From Roseiarcus sp963774195 (GTDB lineage: Bacteria > Pseudomonadota > Alphaproteobacteria > Rhizobiales > Beijerinckiaceae), in the NCBI GenBank assembly GCA_963774195.1, contig CAVZDY010000002.1, forward strand, positions 620,001 through 684,000: a stretch of 64,000 nucleotides of DNA, written 5' to 3'. Within the stretch, counting starts at the first letter, position 1; every line of letters starts with the position of its first letter. Positions 9,417 through 17,671 of this stretch are shown here, one piece after another. Made by a program: the position numbers and the translations under genes. The notes under the pieces are model-generated. The model saw nothing but the letters and a program-made list of their open reading frames with translations. It was not told the DNA's origin and ran no database searches.

Positions 9417-10068
9417 TCACGCAGCCAGGCGCGGCGTGGCTCCCACGAGGATGTCGCGGAAAGCTTCCCACAAAGGAACGATACGGTCGTCCGCGACAAG
9501 GTGACGGCACAAGCCGCCGTGCTCGCCGCTGTCCAGTTTGATGTGCTCGGCGAGGAAGTGATGGAATGCGCCGAGCGACGGCTCGTCCCAATCCTTCGCC
9601 GTCAGGATTGCCTCAAAAACCTTCTCGAGGCCGCCGTCTTCATAGCTCGACAGGCTCATCGCGCGCGTGATCGAGTTCGTACTTATGAACCTCATCAAGG
9701 TACGCCCGGCCCAGGGCGTCAATCCTGTTCCGCGTATCCTGATCGAGGCTAGACATGACAACAGTGCGCCGCATGAACTCGTCGTGGTTCATTTTCTCCC
9801 CCGGTTCAGCGACGCCCGGATAGGGAGAGAGGTTGTCGGTGTCGCATTCTCCAGCGCGGAGCTCGATGAGTTTGGAGTCTGCGGGATAGAGTTCACAGGC
9901 GATGCCGACCGCCTCCACAAACTGCACCGAGAAGTAGTAATAAGCGGCGCACGCCGCCATTAGCTCCTCGCGCGTCAAATCCGGCCACTTGAGACTCGCA
10001 ATCTCATCGATGATTCCGGGGTAACGATCGGCAGTCACTGCGGCGTGTTCGACGGCTTGTATATTCAT
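9417..10068 (-). pseudogene. Heme-oxygenase-like (HDO/DUF3050-like) protein, frameshifted
   Basis: Starting at the ATG at 10068 (MNIQAVEHAAVTADRYPG), the frame runs to HKYELDHAR, then continues in another frame as AMSLSSYEDGG and on to 9417, giving about 217 residues. The break lies in a (CG)n run at 9660-9667; loss of one CG dinucleotide would explain it. The all-helical sequence has Glu in VQFVEA and an FHHFLAEHIKLDSGEHG stretch, like the metal-ligand helices of heme-oxygenase-like diiron proteins and DUF3050. Such proteins oxidise or decarboxylate amino-acid or fatty-acid substrates, but the specific reaction here is unknown. It lies 125 bases after the MetA-like gene on the same strand. 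Confidence 0.65.
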
Positions 10069-10193
10069 GGCGTCGTTCTCCTCTGATGTCGTTAAAGAGA
10101 GGCATCGGTCGATACCGTGAGTTCTGTTCTCCAGAATAGACGACTGCACGTCGGCGTAACGTTTGACGGAACGAGCGTGAAACGTAGTCCGTG

Positions 10194-11153
10194 TCAGGGA
10201 AGGGGGGCTCCAGCCTCCACCGTCAGGAGCCTCGGCTCTGGGGCCAGCGTGGCGCTCGGCGCGAGGCAATTGATCCAACTTCGATAAAACGCTGTGGCGG
10301 TGTCGCGCCATTCAGCCCGAGCCGGGGCCAGCGCTTCGATGTTCGTCAATTCTTCGAACGGCACGCTGCTGGGGTCTCGGCTCGCCCGAAGCGCCAAAGC
10401 GTCCAGCTCCGCTTCCGCGTCGACGCAGAAATATCCTTTCGGCAGCGTGGGGAATTGGTCTGTTTCGCCGCGCAAATATTGGCCCATATCGCGGCGGTAC
10501 TCTCTCGCCAGCGAATTGGGGTCGTACTCTGGATGGCCCTGCAGGAAGACGAATAGGCTGCCAAACGATTTGATGAACATGTCGACGCCGTGGGCGGCCG
10601 AACTCGTCAAGATATCATAGCCCGCGCGCTCGAGCTCGCTTCGCAACAGCCCGTTATAGCGTGAGTGCGGAATGACACGGACGCTTCCATGTTCGCCCGA
10701 AAGGGGATGGTCTTGCTGTGCGAGAAACGCGAATGCGCCTGTGCATTTCTCCGCCAATCGCCGTCGCTCGACGCCGTCGAGATAAAGGACTGCCGCATGG
10801 GCGGCGAGACAGGAGAAGATAGTCGACGCCGTATGGTCCTTCGCCCAGTCGATGATTTCCGTTAGTTCCGGCCAGTAGTCCTCCTTCATCAGAGTCGTAC
10901 GGGGCTGCGCTCCGGTAATGATAAGCGCGTCGAGATCGCCGCTCATGGCCCTGCTCACGGGCTCATAGCGCGAGCTGAGAAATTCATACGCGCGCGGCGA
11001 ACGCGCCGTTCGCGTGAAAGCGAACAAGCGCAGTTCGACGTCGACACTGCCGGATGATGCGTTAATGAGGTCACGGAATTGGCGTTCCGTTACTTTCAGC
11101 GCTTCGTCGCTCATATTATTGACGAGCCCAATTGTAACGGCGCGACTTCCCAT
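10194..11153 (-). CDS. MetA-like homoserine O-acyltransferase family protein
   Basis: A 319-residue protein of the homoserine O-succinyltransferase (class I glutamine amidotransferase-like) family. The family opening is recognisable (GLVNNMSDEALKVTERQF), as are the acyl-accepting Cys in FSCLAAHAA, the PHSRYN segment and the catalytic His/Glu in QGHPEYD, followed by the late W-x5-FY-x-SWIN block. I chose the ATG at 11153; an upstream in-frame start to 11225 adds an arginine/cysteine-rich leader not expected in the family. Housekeeping MetA would acylate homoserine for methionine synthesis. The sequence is divergent and sits with a heme-oxygenase-like gene rather than other met genes, so a specialised substrate is possible. 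Confidence 0.85.
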   Translation of the reverse strand: MGSRAVTIGLVNNMSDEALKVTERQFRDLINASSGSVDVELRLFAFTRTARSPRAYEFLSSRYEPVSRAMSGDLDALIITGAQPRTTLMKEDYWPELTEIIDWAKDHTASTIFSCLAAHAAVLYLDGVERRRLAEKCTGAFAFLAQQDHPLSGEHGSVRVIPHSRYNGLLRSELERAGYDILTSSAAHGVDMFIKSFGSLFVFLQGHPEYDPNSLAREYRRDMGQYLRGETDQFPTLPKGYFCVDAEAELDALALRASRDPSSVPFEELTNIEALAPARAEWRDTATAFYRSWINCLAPSATLAPEPRLLTVEAGAPLP

Positions 11154-11234
11154 AGGATGCCCCCGGCGTCTGACGCAACACGGCCCACATACGCGCCCGC
11201 CGACGCGGCGTACGCAATCGCGCAAAGGGGCTAA

Positions 11235-11495
11235 TCACTTTGGGTTGGAGGTTATTGCAGGCGCGGGATTGTCACGCAGGTACTTCATCTGCGTTGTCGA
11301 TGCAGGCGACGACAGAAGTGCGGTTAGCGGACCCTCCTGCTGCGCATAGCGTTCATCATCGAACCTGCTGCGCATAGCGTTCATCATCGAAGGCTGTGGG
11401 CTGGGGTTCATCACAGGCTGCTCGGCAAACAACGGGCGTGCGCGAATGAGGGGTGTTAGGCGCCCGCTTTGCGGATTGAAATTCGCCCAACGCAT
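11235..11495 (-). CDS. Small ORF of unknown function containing a tandem duplication
   Basis: An 86-codon frame from an ATG at 11495, rich in Pro, Met and Gln, ending in MKYLRDNPAPAITSNPK. Its middle contains a 28-bp exact duplication (11336-11391), which is not a multiple of three, so the two copies are read in different frames; FDDERYAQQ comes from one copy. GC at third codon positions is higher in this frame than in the alternative overlapping one. No Shine-Dalgarno is evident. It lies on the same strand as, and 81 bases upstream of, the MetA-like gene. It could be a real short peptide or a decayed remnant; I recognise no family. Confidence 0.3.
   Translation of the reverse strand: MRWANFNPQSGRLTPLIRARPLFAEQPVMNPSPQPSMMNAMRSRFDDERYAQQEGPLTALLSSPASTTQMKYLRDNPAPAITSNPK
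11336..11391. repeat. Perfect 28-bp tandem duplication
   Basis: Two adjacent identical 28-base units, 11336-11363 and 11364-11391, each starting CCTGCTGCGCATAGC. No third copy was noticed nearby. The unit length shifts any reading frame crossing it. Confidence 0.95.
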
Positions 11496-11643
11496 TGTCG
11501 AATTGTGCGTGCTGTCGTTGCAGACGGCCGGGCGCTGCGCGAGAATTGCGCCGGCGCCGCTGTCGATAAAGGCAACGACGCCGGCAGATCCAACTCAACA
11601 GACCAACACGATGGATCGGTCATGCGATCCGCATCAACGGGCC

Positions 11644-13044
11644 CTAGTGTGCGGACTTTGGTGGGACGTTTGAGAAGAGGAAGCCCAGCCCTTCGGCCAT
11701 TGTCGGATGCGCGAGAACAGTGTCGCGCAGTCGCGTGTACGGCAGATCCGCCAACATTGCCATCTCCACCACGGCCATAACTTCACCGGCCTCCCCGCCA
11801 ATCATGGTGAATCCGAGAATGCGGTCGTCAGTGTCTCCGACGATGGCCTTCATGAAGCCCTGGGTTTGGCCGGTCGCCTGCGCCCGCAGCACGGTGCTGG
11901 TCGGCATTTTGGCGAGGCGCGTCTTGACACCCTGACGTTTCGCCTCGCCTTCGCTCATTCCCACGTGCGCGAGAGGCGGGTCGGTAAACATGCAGTAGGG
12001 AATCGGCCGATCGCGAGTGCTGCGGCGCCCTCCGGCCAGATTGTCACGCACGATACGAAAGTCGTCTTCGGAGATGTGCGTGAATTGCGGACTGCCAGCG
12101 CATTCGCCGAGCGCCCAGACATTTGGCGCGCTGGTCTCGAGCCGCTCGTTGACGCGAATGTAGCCGCGATCGTCCAGCTCGACGCCGGTCTCGGCGAGCC
12201 CGATTCCGGTGGTGTTCGGAACACGCCCCGCGGCGACCAAGACATCGCTGCCCGCGATGGTTTGCTCGCCAGAGCCGCTGCGCACGACGACGCTGACTTG
12301 CCTTCCGGACTGACCTTGCACGCGGAGGATCTCGACTCCGACGTGAACCTGAACGCCTTCATCACTGAGTATCCGCCGGATCTCAGTCGAGACGTCAGGA
12401 TCCTCTCGACCCATGAGCTGGGGCCCAGAATCGATGACCGTCACATCGGCTCCGAAGCGTCGGTAAGCCTGCGCAAATTCGAGTCCCGAATAGCCGCCAC
12501 CGATGACGATGAGATGCGAGGGCAAATAATCGAGCTCCAAAGCCTCGATATGAGTGAGGGGCTTGGCGGCCTCGAGGCCAGGAACCGCAGGAATCGCCGC
12601 GTGAGTCCCGATGTCGATGAAGACTTGCGCGCCGGCCAGCGTGCGCGTTCCCCCGCCGTTCAGTGTCACCTCGAGCGTTTTCGGCGCCACGAAGCGGCCT
12701 TCGCCCATGATCAGTTCCGCGCCGCTCGCCTTGTAATTCTGCAAATGGATGGCGACCAGTCCTTCGACCATGTCGCGCTTGCGGCGGCGAACCGCAGCCA
12801 TGTCAACCGTGACAGGGCCAGTCACGGCGCCGAATTCGGCGCCGTGGCGCGCGAGATGCGCGACTTCGGCGCTCCGGATTTCATTCTTGCTGGGTAGGCA
12901 CGCGATGTTGGGGCAGGAGCCCCCGATCCACTTGCGTTCTACGACGGCGGTGCGTTTTCCCGAATGCGCCAGATGCCAAGCGAGCAGCTTGCCAGCTGCT
13001 CCGCTGCCAAAGGTCAGGACTTCGAATTGTTCGGGCTGAGCCAT
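11644..13044 (-). CDS. FAD-dependent pyridine nucleotide-disulfide oxidoreductase (Lpd/MerA-like)
   Basis: A 466-residue class I flavoprotein disulfide reductase. The N-terminal FAD Rossmann motif is GSGAAG. The redox-active pair is present as GGSCPNIACLPSK (C-x4-C), the NAD(P) Rossmann motif is IGGGYSGLE, and the second FAD contact is the ALGECAG region. The C-terminal dimerisation domain ends with the catalytic HPTMAE motif. No N-terminal metal-binding or lipoyl domain is present, so it is neither a full MerA nor clearly the lipoamide dehydrogenase of a complex. It is the most upstream gene of the minus-strand group leading to the MetA-like and heme-oxygenase-like genes. The substrate is unknown. 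Confidence 0.88.
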   Translation of the reverse strand: MAQPEQFEVLTFGSGAAGKLLAWHLAHSGKRTAVVERKWIGGSCPNIACLPSKNEIRSAEVAHLARHGAEFGAVTGPVTVDMAAVRRRKRDMVEGLVAIHLQNYKASGAELIMGEGRFVAPKTLEVTLNGGGTRTLAGAQVFIDIGTHAAIPAVPGLEAAKPLTHIEALELDYLPSHLIVIGGGYSGLEFAQAYRRFGADVTVIDSGPQLMGREDPDVSTEIRRILSDEGVQVHVGVEILRVQGQSGRQVSVVVRSGSGEQTIAGSDVLVAAGRVPNTTGIGLAETGVELDDRGYIRVNERLETSAPNVWALGECAGSPQFTHISEDDFRIVRDNLAGGRRSTRDRPIPYCMFTDPPLAHVGMSEGEAKRQGVKTRLAKMPTSTVLRAQATGQTQGFMKAIVGDTDDRILGFTMIGGEAGEVMAVVEMAMLADLPYTRLRDTVLAHPTMAEGLGFLFSNVPPKSAH

Positions 13045-13125
13045 GGGCGTTCTCCGCGCTTCGTGCTTAAGGGCCGAGACGAGAGGAGCTTTTGAAACGG
13101 CGAGCAGCGTGAAACGATCATGCGC

Positions 13126-13411
13126 CTAGTGAACGCATCGCCGTTCGCGCCGTCGTTGCGCCAGAAGGTCGAGAACCTCGCCTTCGTCATTGGCCTCGGG
13201 CCAAAGCCACAACGGCTTGCCGGCAAAGTTCACGGCGATCTCATCGAGGCGCCATCGCGAAGCCGGACCCGGGCGCCGGCGAGCAAGGCGCCGAGGAAAC
13301 CAACTTCAAGAAGCCTCGCACGAGACATCGCCCGTGCTCCGCTGGCAGCTCCTCAACGTCACGATAGCTGAGAGCAAAACCGACGTACAGCCGAACGAAG
13401 AGCGTTGGGAG
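13126..13411 (-). pseudogene. Decayed IS6-family transposase fragment
   Basis: On the minus strand, FVRLYVGFALSYRDVEEL and then, after at least one frame change, LDEIAVNFAGKPLWLW and DEGEVLDLLAQRRRERR match in order the N-terminal and first catalytic-Asp regions of IS6/IS240-type transposases (family consensus approximately FTLSYRDVEELLAERG then HLDEVFV-IGGK and DEGEVLDVLVQ). The intervening sequence is out of frame, and the second and third catalytic acids are absent. This is an old, nonfunctional remnant occupying most of the gap between the flavoprotein and the radical SAM gene. No terminal repeats were found. Confidence 0.7.
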
Positions 13412-13556
13412 CTTCCGAGTAAGATCAATTGTCGATTTTTCCCGCCGCGCATCTTCCCTCGACAGGATCCTTTCCGAACCTTCGCCCATTTGTTAGAAAC
13501 AACGGTGCCTCTTCGAGAGTTGTCCGCAAAGCGACGAACCGCCCAGGAGGGCTTCG

Positions 13557-14972
13557 ATGCGCAATCGGGTTATCCATCTCATCAATCCGAAGACGGATTC
13601 GCTGACGACCCGTCCGATTTACATGAACCGGGCGCTGTATTCACCGCTGGCTGGCTTGCTTGCCGTCGCAGCGGCCATTCCCCGCGATCGGTACGAAGTC
13701 GTGCTCACCGACGAAAACATCGAGACGATCGACTTCGATTTGCAGGCGGATCTGGTGGGGGTCTCCGCGATGACGAGCTACGTCAATCGCGGCTACGAGA
13801 TCGCCGACCAGTTCCGCGCCAAGGGCGTGCCGGTCGTTATGGGTGGCGTGCATCCAAGCTTCATGCCCCAGGAAGCGCTGAGGCACGCCGACGCCGTGGT
13901 GATCGGCGAGGTCGAGCTGGTGATCGACAAGCTGCTCGACGATCTCGGCCAGGGTTCGATGCGGGGAACGTACAAGTCGGACAGGCTGCACCCGATGAAC
14001 GGGATGGCGATGCCGCGGTACGATCTTCTGAAGAAGAACCGATATGTGAACACGACATTCGTGCAGTCGTCGCGGGGTTGCCATCAAGGCTGCACCTTCT
14101 GCGCCGAACCGCTGATGAACGGACTGAAATTCCGTTACCGTCCGGTGGACGAGGTGATGGAGGAAATCGAGAACTGCGGGGCGCGTACGATTTCGATCAA
14201 CGACGCCGACTTTTTCGGCACGCCTGAGCGCCCCAAGGAAGTGATGCGCGCGTTGAGGGGCCGCGGCATCCATTGGCAGGCCGGCGTCACCTCCAAGCTC
14301 GCGCAAGACGACCGCATGTTGGAACTTGCCGCCGAGAGCGGCTGCACGATGCTGAGCATCGGTTTCGAGTCGATCTCGCGCAAGACGCTCGAAAGCGTGC
14401 ACAAGCATGTCAATCGGCCGGAGAACTTCGCGGCTCTCGTGGAGAAGGTTCATTCTTACGGGATCATGGTGTTCGGCCTGTTCATTTTCGGCTTCGACGG
14501 CGACGATCGGTCGGTTTTCGACGAGACGGTCAATTTCAACATCAATGCCGGATACGACGCCTGCGCCTATTCGGCGCTCACCCCTTACCCCGGCACGCTC
14601 ACTTGGTATGAAATGAAGCGGGCCAATCGTATCGTGTCATTCGACTGGACGATGTTCGACCAAGGTCATGTCGTCTATCGCCCGGCGCAGATGGAAGCGG
14701 ACGAACTGCGCGTCGGCCTCGACCGCGCTTATAAGAATTTCTATTCGATGTCTTCGATCGCCAGCCGATTCCCGTTGCGCGGCAAACGGCATCGCACGCA
14801 ATGGGCCATCTACAATGCCTTCATGCGCAAGGCGTCGCGCACCGAAAACATCCAATCGATCGCGCCAGCGACCGCACCGCCCGAAAACGCGCCGATGCCG
14901 CCGATCCTGCCCATCAAGCGCGAATGGCGGGCCGCCGTGCTTGAAGCCGCGGGAGGGCCCGAGCCCACCTGA
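13557..14972 (+). CDS. B12-binding-domain radical SAM protein (DUF4070-like C-terminus)
   Basis: A 471-residue protein. Residues about 1-145 form a cobalamin-binding-like domain (LVGVSAMTSYVNRGYE, GGVHPSF). A radical SAM core follows with the cluster motif SSRGCHQGCTFC (C-x3-C-x2-C) near residue 180. Then come IGFES and the GIMVFGLFIFGFDGDD block, and a C-terminal region with LTPYPGT of the DUF4070 type. AGGAGGG before the ATG at 13557 is a strong ribosome binding site. Family members methylate or rearrange unactivated carbons; hopanoid and tetrapyrrole enzymes are relatives. It diverges from the flavoprotein/MetA-like set. Its substrate cannot be told from sequence. Confidence 0.88.
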   Translation: MRNRVIHLINPKTDSLTTRPIYMNRALYSPLAGLLAVAAAIPRDRYEVVLTDENIETIDFDLQADLVGVSAMTSYVNRGYEIADQFRAKGVPVVMGGVHPSFMPQEALRHADAVVIGEVELVIDKLLDDLGQGSMRGTYKSDRLHPMNGMAMPRYDLLKKNRYVNTTFVQSSRGCHQGCTFCAEPLMNGLKFRYRPVDEVMEEIENCGARTISINDADFFGTPERPKEVMRALRGRGIHWQAGVTSKLAQDDRMLELAAESGCTMLSIGFESISRKTLESVHKHVNRPENFAALVEKVHSYGIMVFGLFIFGFDGDDRSVFDETVNFNINAGYDACAYSALTPYPGTLTWYEMKRANRIVSFDWTMFDQGHVVYRPAQMEADELRVGLDRAYKNFYSMSSIASRFPLRGKRHRTQWAIYNAFMRKASRTENIQSIAPATAPPENAPMPPILPIKREWRAAVLEAAGGPEPT

Positions 14973-15003
14973 ACTGAGGTGGAGCCCGGCCAACCCGCGC
15001 AAA

Positions 15004-15165
15004 TCAAGGTGGACGGCGCCGTGAATGGAAATACGGCTCCGCCCGCCCATAGCCGTCCGCCACGCGCTTTCGCCCCTCGCCGGCGACGAAATAGGCCGCC
15101 TTCTTGCGAGCGCTCGCCTCATTGCCCGATCCGGTCAAGCGCGCCTCCGTCGTGAAGTTGGCCAT
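15004..15165 (-). CDS. Possible small basic protein, unknown function
   Basis: A 53-codon frame beginning MANFTTEARLTGSGNEASAR, with GGGGAGAAAA directly before the ATG acting as a plausible ribosome binding site. It is divergent from the LacI gene and lies just across the palindromic operator, so it could share regulation. The composition (many Arg, Ala, Gly) resembles a small cytosolic protein. No family is recognised, and a chance frame is possible. Confidence 0.35.
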   Translation of the reverse strand: MANFTTEARLTGSGNEASARKKAAYFVAGEGRKRVADGYGRAEPYFHSRRRPP

Positions 15166-15191
15166 TTTTCTCCCCGACCACATCGGCGTCG

Positions 15192-15229
15192 TTGACAGCT
15201 TGGGCGTTAACTTATACGTATAAGTCAAC
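15192..15229 (+). promoter_or_regulatory. Promoter with LacI-type palindromic operator
   Basis: A consensus -35 hexamer TTGACA lies at 15192-15197. A 24-bp palindrome follows at 15206-15229 with a single mismatch and a perfect core ACTTATACGTATAAGT (15210-15225). The centre is CG, as in most LacI-family operators. It overlaps where a -10 element would lie and ends 20 bases before the LacI GTG start. It is therefore well placed to repress the regulator and the downstream ABC operon, and perhaps the divergent small ORF. Confidence 0.75.
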
Positions 15230-15249
15230 CAAGTCTGGGGAGGCGCTCA

Positions 15250-16260
15250 GTGAGATTTCGGCGGGTCACGCAGCACGAGGTTGCGCGCGCCGCCGGCGTT
15301 TCCCAGGCCACCGTGTCGATGGTGCTCGCCGGCGGGCAGGGGCACGGCATTCCCCAGGAGACGTTCGATCGGGTGATGAAGGTCGCGGCGGACCTTGGCT
15401 ACGTCCCCAATCATGCCGCCCAGGCGCTCAAGACCAGCCGCACCATGACGATCGCCTGCGTGGTGCCCGACGTCGCCAACCCCTTCTACCCGTCGCTCGT
15501 CCGCGGCGTGCAATTGGTCGCCGACGCCGCGGGCTACGACGTGATCGTGGTGAATACCGACGGTTTGGCCGCCCGCGAGCGGCGATTTCTCGACTGGAGC
15601 CTGCGCGGCGCGATCGACGGCGTCGTCGGCGTCTTCTTCACCGTCAGGGCGCCGGATTTCGCCGCGATGGCGCAGGCCGGCATCGGCGTTGTGCGGGTCG
15701 AAACCTCGCCGAAACGCGGCGGTTCGTTGCCGATCGACAATCTGTTCGTCGACAATGTCGCCGCCGTCGCCACCGCCACTCGCTATCTCATCGAGCGCGG
15801 CCACCGCCGCATCGCGATGATCGCGGGAAACGGCGGCCCGGAAGGCATTCGAGCGCTTGGCTATTTTGACGCCTCGCGGCAGGCCGGACTGACCCCGCAG
15901 CTCGCGACCTACGGCGATTTCAATGAAGAGGGCGGCTGGCGCGCGACGAAGGACGTTCTGGCCGCCGATCCTCGGCCGACCGCCATTTTCGCCGCCAACG
16001 ATCTGATGGCGCTCGGCGCAATGAAGGCGATCCGAGAGGAAGGTCTACGGATTCCCGACGACGTCGCCGTGATGGGGTTCGACGATATTTTTCCCTCGAG
16101 CGTGGTCACGCCGCCGCTCACGACGATCAGCCAGTTTCAAGAAAACCTGGGGCGCGTCGGCGCGCAGATGGTTCTCCAGCGGCTGAACGAATTGCCGGCG
16201 GCGGCCCCGGGACGAAATCGAGAGATGCCGTATCAGCTCGTCAAGCGCCAATCCGCCTGA
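15250..16260 (+). CDS. LacI-family transcriptional regulator
   Basis: A 336-residue repressor. The N-terminal helix-turn-helix is VARAAGVSQATVSMVL, followed by a hinge region (GYVPNHAAQALKTSRT) and a periplasmic-binding-protein-like sugar sensor ending in the FDDIFPSSVVTPPLTTI stretch typical of GalR/LacI proteins. The GTG start at 15250 is preceded by GGGGAGG. It heads the sugar ABC operon and is probably autoregulated through the palindrome upstream. The effector is presumably the transported sugar or a derivative. Confidence 0.93.
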   Translation: MRFRRVTQHEVARAAGVSQATVSMVLAGGQGHGIPQETFDRVMKVAADLGYVPNHAAQALKTSRTMTIACVVPDVANPFYPSLVRGVQLVADAAGYDVIVVNTDGLAARERRFLDWSLRGAIDGVVGVFFTVRAPDFAAMAQAGIGVVRVETSPKRGGSLPIDNLFVDNVAAVATATRYLIERGHRRIAMIAGNGGPEGIRALGYFDASRQAGLTPQLATYGDFNEEGGWRATKDVLAADPRPTAIFAANDLMALGAMKAIREEGLRIPDDVAVMGFDDIFPSSVVTPPLTTISQFQENLGRVGAQMVLQRLNELPAAAPGRNREMPYQLVKRQSA

Positions 16261-16295
16261 GGGGCTCGGCAACAAGGATAACGGAGGAGGAGGCG

Positions 16296-17642
16296 ATGGT
16301 TCTAAGGAAGGTTTCCCGGTTGGCGTTAGCGGGAGTGATCAGCGCTGCGACGATCGCCGCGAACTTGGCGATCGTGTCACCCGCTGCGGCGGATGGCCCG
16401 GTTACGCTCTGGTATCAGCGCGGCGCCAATCCCGCGCAGCAGCGAATTCTGCAAAAGGACCTCGTCGAGCCCTTCAACGCCGCCAATCCGAAGACGCCTC
16501 TGGCTCTCGACGTGCGCGCGGGGAGCAACGGCGACAAGCAGATCCGTATGGCAGTCGTCGCTGGTAAGGGGCCGGACATCGTCATGACGCCGGGTCCCAG
16601 CACGACGCTCGCTCTCGTGCAGTCGGGGCATCTGTTGCCGCTCGACGACTACATCAAGAAATACAATCTCGACAAACGCATCCTCGGCCCGGTTCTGAGG
16701 ACCGGCGAATACGAGGGTCACAATTACGCGTTGCCGCGCACGTTCGAGACCATGGTCCTCTATTACAACAAGACGCTGTTCGACAAGAACGGCTGGACGC
16801 CGCCAAAGACCTTGGCGGAGCTGAACGCTCTCGCCACGGCAATGCAGGCCAAGAACATTACGCCATTCTCCGTCGGCAATGGCGATTGGCGCGCCGCCAA
16901 CGAGTGGCACGTGACCGTCGTCCTCAATCACTACGCGGGTCCAGAGAACATCTACAAAGCTCTGAAAGGCGAAATTCCCTGGACCGATCCCGTCTTCGTG
17001 CAAGCGATCAACGTTCTCAAGGATTGGTATCAGAAGGGCTGGTTCGGCAAGAACTACTTCTCCTTGACCGGCGACCAGGAAGCGCTGCTGCTCGCCAAGG
17101 GCGAAGCGGGCATGGCGCCCAACGGCACCTTCTCGTTCGACAACATGGTCGCGGCGTTCAAGCAGACGGGGCAGGAGCTCGGCGTCGCGCCGCTGCCGAG
17201 CTTGCGTGACGGCGTCCCTTATCCGACCTACGAGATCGGCACCGGCAGCACGATGTCGATCAACAAGGACGCGGCCAATCCCGACGGCGCCGGCGCGTTC
17301 CTCGACTATCTCTATTCCGAAGACTTCTACGACCGTATCAGCAAGGACTGGCCGGGCGACTGGAATCTGCCGCTGACTTCGGTCGACGAGGCGAAGCTCG
17401 CCAAGAACGTGTCGCCGCTGTTCGCCACGACCGTGACGTCGTTCTCGAAGGCCGTCGCGCAGGGCAACTACGGCTATACGACCTGGACGTTCTGGCCGCC
17501 GGCGACCGAGGACTACCTCATCCACGGCATCGAGCAGGTCTGGCTCGGGCAGATCTCGACCGAGGACTACCTCAAGAAGATGGAGGAGATCTTCGAGAAG
17601 GAAATGGCCGAGGGCAAGGTGCCGCCGCTGGCCGCTCGCTGA
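16296..17642 (+). CDS. Sugar ABC transporter substrate-binding protein (family 1)
   Basis: A 448-residue extracellular binding protein of the maltose/glycerol-3-phosphate type. A Sec signal peptide occupies about residues 1-32 (cleavage near SPAAADG). The mature part has the family features LPRTFETMVLYYNKTLFDKNGW and the late WPP and NLPLTSVDE regions. GGAGGAGGAGG lies just before the ATG. It is followed by two permease genes and, after the ADP-ribosylglycohydrolase-family gene, the ATPase, giving a complete importer. The ligand is unknown; the enzymes nearby suggest a glycoside or N-glycoside. Confidence 0.92.
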   Translation: MVLRKVSRLALAGVISAATIAANLAIVSPAAADGPVTLWYQRGANPAQQRILQKDLVEPFNAANPKTPLALDVRAGSNGDKQIRMAVVAGKGPDIVMTPGPSTTLALVQSGHLLPLDDYIKKYNLDKRILGPVLRTGEYEGHNYALPRTFETMVLYYNKTLFDKNGWTPPKTLAELNALATAMQAKNITPFSVGNGDWRAANEWHVTVVLNHYAGPENIYKALKGEIPWTDPVFVQAINVLKDWYQKGWFGKNYFSLTGDQEALLLAKGEAGMAPNGTFSFDNMVAAFKQTGQELGVAPLPSLRDGVPYPTYEIGTGSTMSINKDAANPDGAGAFLDYLYSEDFYDRISKDWPGDWNLPLTSVDEAKLAKNVSPLFATTVTSFSKAVAQGNYGYTTWTFWPPATEDYLIHGIEQVWLGQISTEDYLKKMEEIFEKEMAEGKVPPLAAR

Positions 17643-17671
17643 GGCGGAGCCGCAAGGGGCCTCGCCGCCCC

